64,000 bases of DNA from Peptostreptococcus faecalis (GCF_900240845.1 NZ_OERU01000001.1:703079-767078); one strand, 5' to 3'. Counted from the first letter of the stretch, positions 8,977 to 18,174 are shown. Made by a program: numbers and translations. Notes: generated from the sequence alone by a model not told the origin.

Positions 8977-8985
8977 TGATATAAT
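8977..8985 (+). promoter_or_regulatory. Extended -10 promoter of gltX
   Basis: TGATATAAT is a perfect extended -10 box. No good -35 is seen 16-18 bp upstream, as is usual for this promoter class. It lies 54 bp before the gltX start. Confidence 0.55.
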
Positions 8986-9008
8986 GTTAAATGATTATAA
9001 AATAAGAT

Positions 9009-9038
9009 GGGAGGAAGTGGATTTTCCACGTTGAAAAT
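9009..9038 (+). promoter_or_regulatory. Distant ribosome binding site with hairpin before gltX
   Basis: GGGAGGAA (9009-9016) is 22 nt from the ATG at 9039. The segment GTGGATTTTCCAC (9017-9029) forms a 5-bp stem with a TTT loop, which shortens the effective distance to 9 nt. There is no in-frame ATG, GTG or TTG nearer the ribosome site; an ATT at 9021 is the only nearby alternative. This is the same layout as upstream of the preceding gene, fabZ. Confidence 0.5.
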
Positions 9039-10685
9039 ATGAGTAAAGAATTAGCGGAATTATTATTTCCAGAAATTGATAAAACGTTAGAATATTATGA
9101 AGAAAAATTTCCTGAAAGAAATTTAGATAAGAAGGCGAAAGTAACTAGATTGGGTCCTAGCCCTACTGGATTTATTCATCTGGGGAATTTATATGGCGCT
9201 TTAGCTGATGAAAGAATAGCACATTTAAATGATGGTATAATGCTTCTTAGAATAGAAGATACAGATGACAAGAGAAAAGTTGAAGGTTCTGAAGAATTGA
9301 TAATCAACTCTTTGAAATTTTTTGGAATTGAATTTGACGAAGGTGTAACTGTTGATGGTCAAAAAGGTGAATACGGGCCATATAGACAAAGTGAAAGAAA
9401 AGAAATATATCAGGTAGCAGCTAAATTTTTGACTGAAAAGGGATATGCATATCCTTCTTTTATAACTGAAGAAGAAATGGCAACATTAAGAGAAGAACAG
9501 GAAAAAGAAGGCGTAAATACTGGATATTATGGCAAATGGGCAACTGATAGAAATTTAAGCCTTGATCAAATTAAAGAAAATATTTCTCAAGGTAAGCCTT
9601 GGACTTTAAGATTAAAGTCAACTGGCGACGTAGATGTTGCTATGAAATTTAAAGATGGTATTAGAGGTGAAATTACTGTAAGACAGAATAATTTAGATGT
9701 AGTTATTTTAAAGAATAATGGTATACCGACTTACCACTTTGCACATGTAGTAGATGATCATTTTATGAGAATAACAGATGTAGTAAGAGGAGAAGAGTGG
9801 CTATCGACTTTACCTATACATTTAGAACTATTTTTCCTAATGGGATGGAGAAGACCAAACTACAACCACACTGCTCATCTTATGAAAGTTGATAACGGTA
9901 AAAAAAGAAAACTATCAAAAAGAAAAGATCCAGAACTATCACTAGAGTACTACATGAAGGATGGTTATTTCCCAGAGTCTGTAACTGAATATTTAATGAC
10001 GCTTATGAACTCTAATTATGAAGAGTGGCGATTAAAAAACAAAGATGCATCTCATAAAGATTTTCCATTTAAGGTAAAGAATATGAATTCATCAGGTGCA
10101 TTGTTTGATATGAATAAATTAAATGATATATCTAAAGATGTATTAGTAAAAATGTCTTCAGAATATATTTTAGATTTTATGATTAAATGGTCTGAAAAAT
10201 TTGATAAAGAAGCAAATGAATTATTGCTAAAATATAAAGATGATTTAGTTCAGTTGCTTTCTATAGGAAGAGATGGCAAAAAACCAAGAAAAGATCTAAT
10301 TAATTGTACTCAAATAATGGACTTTATTGGATATTACTTTGATGAAGGATTTAAACATATAGATTCATTACCAGAAAGAGTATCAAAAGAGGATGCGTTA
10401 AAAATATTGAAAGATTATGTTTCAACATACAATCAAGAGGATACTAATGAAACATGGTTTGAAAAAGTAAAAGAAATTACAGATTCAAATGGATTTACAT
10501 CAAATAATAAAGAATTTAAGCAAAACCCAGAAGCCTTCAAGGGAAATATAACAGATGTATCTACTGCTATAAGAGTTGCGGTAGTTGGAAGACAACAATC
10601 ACCAGATTTATGGAGTATACAGCAAATAATGGGAAGAGAAAGAGTAATAAAAAGAGTCGAACAATATATAATGGAATTAGAATAA
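9039..10685 (+). CDS. gltX: Glutamyl-tRNA synthetase
   Basis: Class I aminoacyl-tRNA synthetase that charges tRNA-Glu (and possibly tRNA-Gln, if the organism uses the transamidation route). The HIGH-type motif is GPSPTGFIHLGN and the KMSKS-type motif is KLSKRKD. At 548 residues it is longer than the ~480-490 of common bacterial enzymes and has the N-terminal extension LLFPEIDKTLEYYEEKFPERN before the first motif, marking a divergent clostridial subtype. It is a single-gene unit with its own promoter. Confidence 0.93.
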   Translation: MSKELAELLFPEIDKTLEYYEEKFPERNLDKKAKVTRLGPSPTGFIHLGNLYGALADERIAHLNDGIMLLRIEDTDDKRKVEGSEELIINSLKFFGIEFDEGVTVDGQKGEYGPYRQSERKEIYQVAAKFLTEKGYAYPSFITEEEMATLREEQEKEGVNTGYYGKWATDRNLSLDQIKENISQGKPWTLRLKSTGDVDVAMKFKDGIRGEITVRQNNLDVVILKNNGIPTYHFAHVVDDHFMRITDVVRGEEWLSTLPIHLELFFLMGWRRPNYNHTAHLMKVDNGKKRKLSKRKDPELSLEYYMKDGYFPESVTEYLMTLMNSNYEEWRLKNKDASHKDFPFKVKNMNSSGALFDMNKLNDISKDVLVKMSSEYILDFMIKWSEKFDKEANELLLKYKDDLVQLLSIGRDGKKPRKDLINCTQIMDFIGYYFDEGFKHIDSLPERVSKEDALKILKDYVSTYNQEDTNETWFEKVKEITDSNGFTSNNKEFKQNPEAFKGNITDVSTAIRVAVVGRQQSPDLWSIQQIMGRERVIKRVEQYIMELE

Positions 10686-10702
10686 AAAATCTGAATATTT
10701 TT

Positions 10703-10722
10703 CATGAACACGAACATTCATG
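10703..10722 (+). promoter_or_regulatory. Palindrome containing a PurBox-like sequence upstream of purC
   Basis: CATGAA (10703-10708) and TTCATG (10717-10722) flank CACGAACA, giving an inverted repeat whose centre resembles the CCGAACAWT core of the Firmicutes PurR box. It overlaps the -35 region of an extended -10 promoter (10735-10743). PurR control is inferred from similarity and from the downstream purine genes; no purR gene is in the window. Confidence 0.4.
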
Positions 10723-10734
10723 CATTAAAAAGCC

Positions 10735-10743
10735 TGTTATAAT
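10735..10743 (+). promoter_or_regulatory. Upstream promoter of purC-purF (extended -10)
   Basis: TGTTATAAT is an extended -10 element with the PurBox-like palindrome directly upstream. A transcript from here would have a leader of about 150 nt before purC. Confidence 0.45.
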
Positions 10744-10794
10744 TCGCCAAACAATCCTATATTCTAGAAATTTTATATAAAAATGAAAAAAAAA

Positions 10795-10875
10795 TACGTA
10801 ATTACTATTGCAAAAAAACAAAAATACGAATAAAATATATGTATACAGAATTAATATACGAATTTCAATTACGTA
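10795..10875 (+). promoter_or_regulatory. Second purC promoter flanked by TACG repeats
   Basis: A -35 TTGCAA (10808-10813) and -10 TAAAAT (10831-10836) are 17 bp apart. Around them are TACGTAATT (10795), TACGAAT (10825), TACGAAT (10857) and AATTACGTA (10867), the outer two being perfect inverted copies. Spacings of 30 and 32 bp are close to three helical turns. They look like repeated regulator sites, perhaps degenerate PurBoxes. No purine riboswitch fold was recognised. Confidence 0.4.
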
Positions 10876-10903
10876 AATAAAGTTTTTATAAGGAGCTGAT
10901 CAC

Positions 10904-11608
10904 ATGGAAAAATTAGAACAACTATACGAAGGAAAAGCAAAGAAAGTTTATAAGACTGATAACGATGATTATGTTATAGTTTCATACAAAGATGATGCGA
11001 CTGCATTTAATGGTCAAAAGAAGGGTACAATAGTGGGCAAGGGTGAAATTAATAACCTTATGTCTAATCAAATCTTTGCACTATTAGAAGAAAGTGGAAT
11101 AAAGACTCACTATGTTGAAACAATAAACTCAAGGGAAACTGTAGTAAAATCTGTGGAAATTGTTCCACTTGAAGTAATCGTTAGAAATATAGCAGCAGGT
11201 AGCTTTTCAAAGAGATTAGGTGTTGAAGAAGGTACTCCTTTTGAACAACCAACTGTAGAGTTTTCTTACAAGAATGATGACTTAGGAGATCCGCTAATCA
11301 ATGATTCATTTGCATTAGCTTTGAATCTTGCGACTCAAGAAGAAATTGATACTATAAAGGAAATGGCATTAAAGGTTAATGACTTCTTAAAAGAATATTT
11401 CTTAAAAGCAAATATTAAGTTGGTAGACTTTAAATTAGAGTTTGGACGTTTTCATGGGGAAATAATACTTGCTGACGAAATTTCACCAGATACTTGTCGT
11501 CTATGGGATAAAGATACAAACGAAAAATTGGATAAAGATAGATTTAGAAGAGATATGGGAAATGTTGAAGGCGCGTATTCTGAAGTAAGAAACCGCTTAG
11601 GATTCTAG
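10904..11608 (+). CDS. purC: SAICAR synthetase
   Basis: Ligates aspartate to CAIR with ATP in the purine pathway. The N-terminal [35 protein letters not shown] and [10 protein letters not shown] segments are diagnostic. The length of 234 residues is typical. An AAGGAG ribosome site (10890-10895) precedes the ATG. purF follows 14 bp later. Other pur genes that often cluster with it are absent here. Confidence 0.96.
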   Translation: MEKLEQLYEGKAKKVYKTDNDDYVIVSYKDDATAFNGQKKGTIVGKGEINNLMSNQIFALLEESGIKTHYVETINSRETVVKSVEIVPLEVIVRNIAAGSFSKRLGVEEGTPFEQPTVEFSYKNDDLGDPLINDSFALALNLATQEEIDTIKEMALKVNDFLKEYFLKANIKLVDFKLEFGRFHGEIILADEISPDTCRLWDKDTNEKLDKDRFRRDMGNVEGAYSEVRNRLGF

Positions 11609-11622
11609 GAGAAAATATAATT

Positions 11623-13068
11623 ATGATAGATGAAACAATGAAGACAGGCTTAGGCGAAGAATGTGGTGTATTTGGTGCATATGATTTTGACGGAGAAGAT
11701 GTATCATCATACATATACTACGGACTTTTTGCACTACAGCATAGAGGACAGGAAAGTTCAGGAATTTCAGTAACAAAAACACAGGAAAATGGAAACAATG
11801 TTATGTATCACAAAGATACAGGATTAGTAAATGAAGTTTTCAATAAAGAAAATTTGGGAGCTTTAAATGGTAACCTTGGAGTAGGGCATGTAAGATATGC
11901 TACAGCAGGCGGAATCGGTAGAGAAAATGCTCAGCCATTTGTAATTCACTACCTAAAGGGAATATTGTCACTAGCTCACAATGGGAACCTTACGAATACT
12001 TTAGAGCTTAAACGTGAACTAGGGACTACAGGAGCTATATTCCAGACAAATACAGATTCTGAGGTAATAGCTTATCTAGTTGCAAGGGAAAGATTAAACA
12101 CATCTTCTATTGAAGAAGCTGTAAAAAGTGCTTCAAAGAAGTTACAAGGAGCTTTTTCACTAGTTGTTGCAAGTCCATCAAAACTAATAGGAGCTAGAGA
12201 TCCATTAGGATTCAGACCTTTATGTATTGGTAAAAAAGATAATATATTTTTCTTAAGTTCGGAGTCAGCTGCTTTAGAAACAGTAGGTGCAGAATTTATA
12301 AGAGATGTCGAACCAGGTGAAATAGTTACTATAAAAGATGGAAAAATATATTCAGATAGAATTACCGAAAAGAAAGAACAAGCTGTATGTATATTTGAAT
12401 ATATATATTTTGCTAGAACAGATAGTCATATAGATGGTCAAAGTGTATATGGTTCTAGATCAAAAGCAGGAAGAATTTTGGCTAAGAAGTACCCAGTAGA
12501 GGCTGATATTGTAGTTGGTGTTCCAGAATCTGGTCTAGCTGCAGCTGTGGGATATTCACAGGAATCAGGTATACCTTATGGAATGGCTTTTTATAAAAAC
12601 AGCTACGTTGGAAGAACTTTTATTAAGCCTAGTCAAAATGAAAGAACTTCAGGCGTACGTGTTAAATTAAACGTTATAGAAGAAGTTGTAAAGGGAAAAA
12701 GAGTAGTAATGGTAGATGACTCTATAGTTAGAGGAACTACGATTAAGAATATAGTTAAGATGCTTAAAGATGCAGGAGCATTAGAAGTACATGTTAGAGT
12801 AAGTTCGCCTCCTTTTAAACACCCATGTTATTATGGTACAGATGTACCTAGTAGGGAAAACTTGGTAGCAGTTACTCGCTCAGTTGAAGAAATAAAAAAT
12901 GATATCGAAGCAGATTCTTTAGGATATTATGATATTGAAGATTTAGGAGAACTGTGTCCAGGATTAACTTTTTGTGATGCTTGCTTTACTGGTAATTTTA
13001 AAGGTGGAGTTCCAAGCGATGAAGGTCAGGATGGATCTAAGCCTTCTATTAAAAATCTGAGAAAATAA
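11623..13068 (+). CDS. purF: Amidophosphoribosyltransferase
   Basis: First committed step of purine synthesis: PRPP plus glutamine gives phosphoribosylamine. An N-terminal nucleophile glutaminase domain follows a 13-residue propeptide, leaving Cys14 (EECGVFG) as the mature N-terminus. The C-terminal PRPP site is VVMVDDSIVRGTT. Cysteines in AVCIFEY, HPCYYG and FCDACF match the [4Fe-4S] ligands of the Bacillus-type oxygen-sensitive enzyme. The length of 481 residues fits that class. Confidence 0.96.
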   Translation: MIDETMKTGLGEECGVFGAYDFDGEDVSSYIYYGLFALQHRGQESSGISVTKTQENGNNVMYHKDTGLVNEVFNKENLGALNGNLGVGHVRYATAGGIGRENAQPFVIHYLKGILSLAHNGNLTNTLELKRELGTTGAIFQTNTDSEVIAYLVARERLNTSSIEEAVKSASKKLQGAFSLVVASPSKLIGARDPLGFRPLCIGKKDNIFFLSSESAALETVGAEFIRDVEPGEIVTIKDGKIYSDRITEKKEQAVCIFEYIYFARTDSHIDGQSVYGSRSKAGRILAKKYPVEADIVVGVPESGLAAAVGYSQESGIPYGMAFYKNSYVGRTFIKPSQNERTSGVRVKLNVIEEVVKGKRVVMVDDSIVRGTTIKNIVKMLKDAGALEVHVRVSSPPFKHPCYYGTDVPSRENLVAVTRSVEEIKNDIEADSLGYYDIEDLGELCPGLTFCDACFTGNFKGGVPSDEGQDGSKPSIKNLRK

Positions 13069-13121
13069 GTAAGATTATATCAAAAAGTATAAATATATAT
13101 AAATAATAATTATTTGTATAA

Positions 13122-13161
13122 AAATCGGCAAAGCTAATGCTTTGCCGATTTCTTGTATTTT
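13122..13161 (+). terminator. Terminator after purF
   Basis: A perfect 12-bp stem (13122-13133 with 13140-13151, 6-nt loop) is followed by a T-rich but interrupted tract. It ends the purC-purF unit. Confidence 0.8.
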
Positions 13162-13226
13162 AGATGATAGATATTTTTTTTATTCTATAATTATATAATA
13201 AAAAATTAAGCTAAAGTCATTAAAAA

Positions 13227-13256
13227 TTGACTACAATATTATGTATGGTTTATACT
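13227..13256 (+). promoter_or_regulatory. Promoter of topB
   Basis: TTGACT (13227-13232) and TATACT (13251-13256) are separated by 18 bp and lie 54 bp before the topB start. Confidence 0.6.
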
Positions 13257-13309
13257 AATATAATAAGATTTTATTATAAGTTCGAGAAGTAAAGAAAAGA
13301 GGTATGATG

Positions 13310-15586
13310 ATGGTACTAATTTTAGCCGAGAAACCTTCTGTAGCAAAAACCATTGCAACTTTTTTAAAGGCAAATACTAGGAAGGATGGATACTACGAAG
13401 GAAGTGGCTATGTAGTTTCTTATGCTGTTGGTCACTTAGTTTCCCTTTATGATATGAAAGATTACGATAAAGGTAAGTACTCTGGATCTTGGAAAATGGA
13501 AAACTATCCTTTTATTCCTGAGAATAAATTCAAGTTTAAAGTTGACAATAGTAAGAAAAAACAATTTAAAATTATTCAAAATTTAATAAATAGAGACGAT
13601 GTTGAGTATATAATAAATGCTACAGATAATGATAGAGAAGGGGAATTAATATCCTTTCTTATTTTTATGATGGCTAAAAATAAGAAACCAGTTAAAAGAA
13701 TACTTGTAAATGAATGGACATCAGAAGATATTACCAGAGGAATGAACGAGCTAAAAGATGATGAAGAGATGCGTAATTTGCAAGCTGCTGGGTATACTAG
13801 ATTGATTACTGATTGGCTAATAGGAATTAACTTTACTTGTGCAGCAACTTTGAAATACGGAAACGGAAAGCTTTTAAATATAGGAAGAGTAATTTTACCA
13901 ACTGTAAAATTAGTATATGACAGAGATATGGAGATAGAAAAATTTGTGTCAGAAAAGTACTATGAAATAGAAGGTAAATTTAGAAGTGAAGACGGTGATT
14001 ATGTAGGTAAATACCAAGATGATGACAATACAAAATTTAAAACTATAGATGAAGCCAAACTGGTAATAGATAAGATAAATTCCAAAGAAGGTATAATAAC
14101 AGAAAAAAAGGTAAGTAGATCGAAAGAATACGCTCCAAAACTTTTTTCTCTAACATCTCTTCAAGGTTATATAACTTCAAAGTATGCATCATTCACATCC
14201 GATAAGGTTTTAAATATATGTCAGAATCTTTATGAAGGGAAAGGTAAGGGAGGATACATTACTTATCCAAGAACAGATTCAGTGTATTTAGAAGAAAGTC
14301 TCGTTGATAAAGCTAAAAAGACTTTAGAAGTATTAAAAAAGGGTCATTTTTTAGAGGATAAAATAAATTTTTCAAAAACTAAAAGAGTTTTTGATTCTTC
14401 AAAAGTAGAAAGCCACAGTGCGATTATACCTACTTATATAATTCCACCAAATAATCTTACAAATGATGAAAAAATTGTTTATGAAGCAATAAGAGATAGA
14501 TTTTTATCAAATTTTATGCCACCAGCAGAATTTGAAAATACGGAGATAAAAACTTCTGTAGAAGATAATATTTTTGTTTCAAAAGGAAAGGTATTAAAAT
14601 CAAAGGGTTATTTAGAAATATATTCTAAAGATACTAAAAATAATCTATTACCATTTGTAAAAAAAGGTGAAAAAGTAGAAGTACTGGGTATTAATGAAGT
14701 CGAGAAAAATACAACTCCACCTAAGCATTATACCGAAGACTCACTGCTTAAGGCTATGAAAAATTGTGGTAAAAATGTATCAGAGGATGATACTGCAGTT
14801 CTAACAGGATACTCTATTGGTACATCAGCAACAAGAGCTGATGTGTTGAAAAAAATATCTCAAGTAGGCTATGTAAGCAAGAAATCAAAAAGTTATTATA
14901 TAACAGAGCTAGGTAAAAATTTAATTGAAATATTCCCAGTTAAAAGTTTAATGGATGTTGATTTTACGGGAAAACTTGAAAAGAATTTATTTGATATTCA
15001 AAAAGGTACATTTAGTAGAAAAGAATATCTAAATATGATTTGTAAATTTGTTTTTGAAAATGTAAATATTATAAAAACGGGTATTAATAAACCCATTAAT
15101 ACCGAAAAAATAATATATAATCCTAAAACAAAAAAATTTGTAAAAGAGAGTATGCTAAAGTCAAAAAAGAATAAAAAAGAAAGCAATGAAAATAAAAAAG
15201 AAAGCAATGAAGATATAATTGAAGATAAAAATATTGAAAACTCTAATAAAAAACCAAAAATTAGTAGAAGTTCAAAAAAAATTGATGAAGAAACTAATTT
15301 AGAAATAATATCGAAATGTCCAATATGTGGGGATAATATACTTGAGTCAGATAAGGCATTTGCATGTAAAAATTATAAAAATTGTGGTTTTTTAATATGG
15401 AAAAATGACAAAGTACTTATGCAATATAAGAAAAAACCAAATAAAACAATAATCAAAGGTCTATCTAAAAATAAAAAAGTACTTGTGAAGGGCTTTACGG
15501 ATTCTAAAGGAAATAAATTTAATTCAGAAATTACTTATGAAATAGATGGGAGAAAAAGCTTGAAATTACAGCTTTTGACCTTATAA
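13310..15586 (+). CDS. topB: DNA topoisomerase III
   Basis: Type IA topoisomerase that decatenates and relaxes DNA. The N-terminal Toprim domain begins VLILAEKPSVAKTIA and contains ATDNDREGE. The active-site tyrosine is in GYITYPRTDS. A Lys/Asn/Glu-rich linker with a tandem NKKESNE repeat leads to a C-terminal cysteine zinc-ribbon-like segment (CPICGDN...CKNYKNCGFLIW). Three consecutive ATGs occur at 13304, 13307 and 13310; the last has the best distance from the GAGG ribosome site at 13299-13302. The length is about 758 residues. Confidence 0.93.
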   Translation: MVLILAEKPSVAKTIATFLKANTRKDGYYEGSGYVVSYAVGHLVSLYDMKDYDKGKYSGSWKMENYPFIPENKFKFKVDNSKKKQFKIIQNLINRDDVEYIINATDNDREGELISFLIFMMAKNKKPVKRILVNEWTSEDITRGMNELKDDEEMRNLQAAGYTRLITDWLIGINFTCAATLKYGNGKLLNIGRVILPTVKLVYDRDMEIEKFVSEKYYEIEGKFRSEDGDYVGKYQDDDNTKFKTIDEAKLVIDKINSKEGIITEKKVSRSKEYAPKLFSLTSLQGYITSKYASFTSDKVLNICQNLYEGKGKGGYITYPRTDSVYLEESLVDKAKKTLEVLKKGHFLEDKINFSKTKRVFDSSKVESHSAIIPTYIIPPNNLTNDEKIVYEAIRDRFLSNFMPPAEFENTEIKTSVEDNIFVSKGKVLKSKGYLEIYSKDTKNNLLPFVKKGEKVEVLGINEVEKNTTPPKHYTEDSLLKAMKNCGKNVSEDDTAVLTGYSIGTSATRADVLKKISQVGYVSKKSKSYYITELGKNLIEIFPVKSLMDVDFTGKLEKNLFDIQKGTFSRKEYLNMICKFVFENVNIIKTGINKPINTEKIIYNPKTKKFVKESMLKSKKNKKESNENKKESNEDIIEDKNIENSNKKPKISRSSKKIDEETNLEIISKCPICGDNILESDKAFACKNYKNCGFLIWKNDKVLMQYKKKPNKTIIKGLSKNKKVLVKGFTDSKGNKFNSEITYEIDGRKSLKLQLLTL
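15171..15212 (+). repeat. 21-bp tandem repeat inside topB
   Basis: Two copies of a 21-bp unit (15171-15191 and 15192-15212, one mismatch) encode NKKESNE twice in the low-complexity linker before the zinc segment. This probably arose by slippage duplication and keeps the frame. Confidence 0.85.
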
Positions 15587-15603
15587 GTAAACTATGATAT
15601 AAT
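15575..15603 (+). promoter_or_regulatory. Promoter of the TtcA-like gene, inside the end of topB
   Basis: TTGACC (15575-15580), a 17-bp spacer and an extended -10 TGATATAAT (TATAAT at 15598-15603). The -35 box lies within the last codons of topB. Confidence 0.65.
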
Positions 15604-15626
15604 TACTTGGTAAAATAGGAGGAAGT

Positions 15627-16496
15627 ATGTCAGAAAGTAAATTAGCTGGTACAGGATGTGAAGTGATAGTACCAGATGATGAAAAAAAAACATTAAAAGA
15701 AATAGAAAAAAGCATAACAAAAAGATATAGAAAAAAATTATGGTCAAAATTTATAAAGGCTGTAAAAACCTATAAATTGGTTCAAGAAGGGGATAAAGTA
15801 GCTGTTGCTATATCTGGTGGTAAGGACAGTTTATTGATGGCAAAAATGTTTCAAGAGCTTCATAGACATTCACAGGTGAACTTTGAATTAGAATTTATTG
15901 CTATGGATCCGGGATACCATGATAGTATACGTGATCTTCTTGAAGAAAATTGCAAGGAATTAGAGATACCTGCTGAAATATATGATGCTAATATTTTTGA
16001 AGTAGCAGATAAAATAGCGAGTGACTATCCGTGTTATATGTGCGCAAGGATGAGAAGAGGTGCACTTTATAGTAAAGCGAAAGAACTAGGCTGTAATAAA
16101 CTAGCTCTTGGACATCATTATGATGATGTTATTGAGACTACTATGCTTAATTTATTGTGTGCAGGAAATTTTAAAACTATGTTGCCAAAATTAAAAGCAA
16201 CAAATTTTGAAGGAATTGAGTTGATTAGACCTTTATATTATATAAGAGAAGAAGATATAATAAAATGGATAAGATACACAGGAATTTGGCCTCTTAATTG
16301 TGCATGTATGGTAGCAGCAAAAAAGACAGGTAACAAAAGGTATGAGATTAAAGAACTGATAAAAAATCTTTCGGAAAATTTCACAAATGTCGAGCAGTCT
16401 ATATTTAAGTCCGCTGAAAACGTGAATGTAGATTCAATTTTAGGATGGCAGATAGATGGTGAGAAACATGATTTTTTGGAAAGATTTGAAGAATAA
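15627..16496 (+). CDS. TtcA-family tRNA 2-thiolation ATPase
   Basis: PP-loop ATPase of the TtcA/TilS superfamily, which adenylates a tRNA base before thiolation. The PP-loop is AISGGKDSLLMA. The CxxC motif YPCYMCARMRRG and a further cysteine in PLNCACM match the three Fe-S cluster ligands of TtcA. The 289 residues fit. The charged stretch of about 45 residues before the core is longer than usual. 2-Thiocytidine at position 32 is the known product for the characterised members; the exact target here is inferred. It is likely cotranscribed with the exonuclease gene. Confidence 0.8.
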   Translation: MSESKLAGTGCEVIVPDDEKKTLKEIEKSITKRYRKKLWSKFIKAVKTYKLVQEGDKVAVAISGGKDSLLMAKMFQELHRHSQVNFELEFIAMDPGYHDSIRDLLEENCKELEIPAEIYDANIFEVADKIASDYPCYMCARMRRGALYSKAKELGCNKLALGHHYDDVIETTMLNLLCAGNFKTMLPKLKATNFEGIELIRPLYYIREEDIIKWIRYTGIWPLNCACMVAAKKTGNKRYEIKELIKNLSENFTNVEQSIFKSAENVNVDSILGWQIDGEKHDFLERFEE

Positions 16497-16520
16497 CTTC
16501 TAAAGGAGGTCATCTAAAAT

Positions 16521-17048
16521 ATGAATTTTTTTAAAGATGAATACATAGTTGTAGATTTAGAAACTACTGGTCTTAGCCCAGAAAAAGGCAGCGAAATAAT
16601 AGAAATAGGTGTTACTGAAATTAAATCTGGTGAAATAAAGTTGAATTATTCGAGGCTTATAAAACCTAAAAAAATAGAAATACCAGATGAAATTACTAGA
16701 ATAACAAACATAACTACAGATATGGTTTTAAATGAACCTGAAATAGAAGTTGTACTTCCAAAATTTAGAAATTATATTGGAAATAGAACAATAATTGCAC
16801 ATAATGCAAAATTTGATATTAAGTTTTTAAATTATTATCTAATAAATATGAGTTTAGAGCCAATATCAGACTATATTTGTACTTTGGAAATGTTAAAACT
16901 TAATAAATTATACAAAGGTAAAAACAAAAAGCTAGCAACTGCTTGTGAGTACTACGGGATAAATAATAAATCTGCCCATAGAGCTGATTCGGATACTTTA
17001 GCAACAGCTGAACTTTTTTTAAAGATACGTGAAGAGATTAGAAGGTAA
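16521..17048 (+). CDS. DnaQ-like 3'-5' exonuclease (DEDDh)
   Basis: A stand-alone 175-residue exonuclease domain with all three motifs: ExoI VDLETTGLSP...EIIEIG, ExoII IIAHNAKFDIKFLNYY and ExoIII HRADSDTLATAEL with the catalytic His and Asp. The sequence is nearest to the exonuclease domain of PolC and DnaQ. It may proofread or repair, but no polymerase domain is attached. The AAAGGAGGTCATC ribosome site is exceptionally strong. Confidence 0.88.
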   Translation: MNFFKDEYIVVDLETTGLSPEKGSEIIEIGVTEIKSGEIKLNYSRLIKPKKIEIPDEITRITNITTDMVLNEPEIEVVLPKFRNYIGNRTIIAHNAKFDIKFLNYYLINMSLEPISDYICTLEMLKLNKLYKGKNKKLATACEYYGINNKSAHRADSDTLATAELFLKIREEIRR

Positions 17049-17113
17049 TGTGTGTTAGCTTCGTAATAAGATAGCCTCTGAATACAATTATAATAGAATT
17101 AGGAGTGGATGTC

Positions 17114-18145
17114 ATGTCCAAAGAAAAAGATAACAATAAGATAAGGCGGAGAAATGTTTCTTCGGATAGAATAGATAATAAAAGTAAAGAAAATTACAAT
17201 AGAAATAGAAACACTAGGGCATCAAAAAAGAACGGCATTAGAATAAAAAAACAAGATGGATGTGGTTCTAATTTTGATGAGTTTAATGATACTTATGATA
17301 CAAATAAAAGACGTACATATGATAAAAAAAATAGAGATAATAAAATTATTAGATTAAATTCAAATGGTGGTTATGAATATGAAGAATACGATGATTACGA
17401 TGATGAAGAATACTACACTGAAAGAAAGTCACATGGCTTATTAAAAAGAGTATTAAAAAAATTATTGATTATAGGCGTTATATTTACAGTTGTATTTGGT
17501 TCAATAGGCTTTATTTACGTAAAAAGTGTTATTAGCGATATGCCTAAAGTAACTAAGAAAATGGTACTAGAAAGTTATATAAATAAAGATCCAGTTGAGT
17601 TGTCCAAGATACCTAAAAATTTACAAAATGCAGTAATTGCTATAGAAGACCAACGGTTTTATGAACACGATGGAGTAGATATAAGATCACTATTCAGAGC
17701 AGTATATGCAACTATTACTACTGGAAAGTTGCAAGGTGGTAGCACAATTGATATGCAGGTATCGAAAAATCTGTTGACAAGTAATGAAAAAAGTATCAAA
17801 AGAAAGATAAAAGATATGTATAATGCCATAATGATGAATAAAGTTATGACCAAGGATGAAATATTGGAAGCATATCTAAATAATATTTATTTGGGTAAGA
17901 CTTCGTATGGTGTCGATGCTGGAGCAGAACTATATTTTGGAAAAAATGTTTGGGAACTAAATTTTGGACAATCGACTATGTTAGCTGGAATAACTAATAA
18001 CCCTAACCTTTATCAGAATTATGAATTGGCAAAGAAGCGTCAGGCTGTGATTTTATATAAAATGTATTCTTTGGGTTATATAAAAGAAAATGTTTATAAA
18101 GCTCAACTATTTAGAGATACACCTTTTAAATCAGAAATAGAATAA
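17114..18145 (+). CDS. Monofunctional GT51 peptidoglycan transglycosylase
   Basis: Polymerises lipid II into glycan strands. The N-terminal ~110 residues are highly charged and cytoplasmic (DDYDDEEYYTERK), followed by one membrane segment (LLIIGVIFTVVFGSIGFIYV) and a GT51 domain. The catalytic Glu is in AIEDQRFYEHDG; RKIKDMYNAIMM and ILEAYLNNIYLG follow. The usual GGSTITQQLxKN motif reads GGSTIDMQVSKN here. There is no transpeptidase domain, so this is a 343-residue MtgA-like architecture rather than a class A PBP. The ATG at 17114 sits 8 nt from AGGAG; an upstream GTG at 17105 overlaps that site and is less likely. Confidence 0.85.
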   Translation: MSKEKDNNKIRRRNVSSDRIDNKSKENYNRNRNTRASKKNGIRIKKQDGCGSNFDEFNDTYDTNKRRTYDKKNRDNKIIRLNSNGGYEYEEYDDYDDEEYYTERKSHGLLKRVLKKLLIIGVIFTVVFGSIGFIYVKSVISDMPKVTKKMVLESYINKDPVELSKIPKNLQNAVIAIEDQRFYEHDGVDIRSLFRAVYATITTGKLQGGSTIDMQVSKNLLTSNEKSIKRKIKDMYNAIMMNKVMTKDEILEAYLNNIYLGKTSYGVDAGAELYFGKNVWELNFGQSTMLAGITNNPNLYQNYELAKKRQAVILYKMYSLGYIKENVYKAQLFRDTPFKSEIE

Positions 18146-18174
18146 AAAAAGCAACCCGTAAGGGTTGTTTTTTT
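18144..18174. terminator. Bidirectional terminator
   Basis: A CAACCC/GGGTTG stem with a GTAA loop is flanked by an A-run on one side and a T-run on the other. It sits between convergent genes and can serve both strands. Confidence 0.9.

Noticed and set aside
10744-10903. Purine riboswitch in the purC leader
   Set aside because: The conserved purine-riboswitch loops and P1 strings are absent; only promoters and short repeats are seen.
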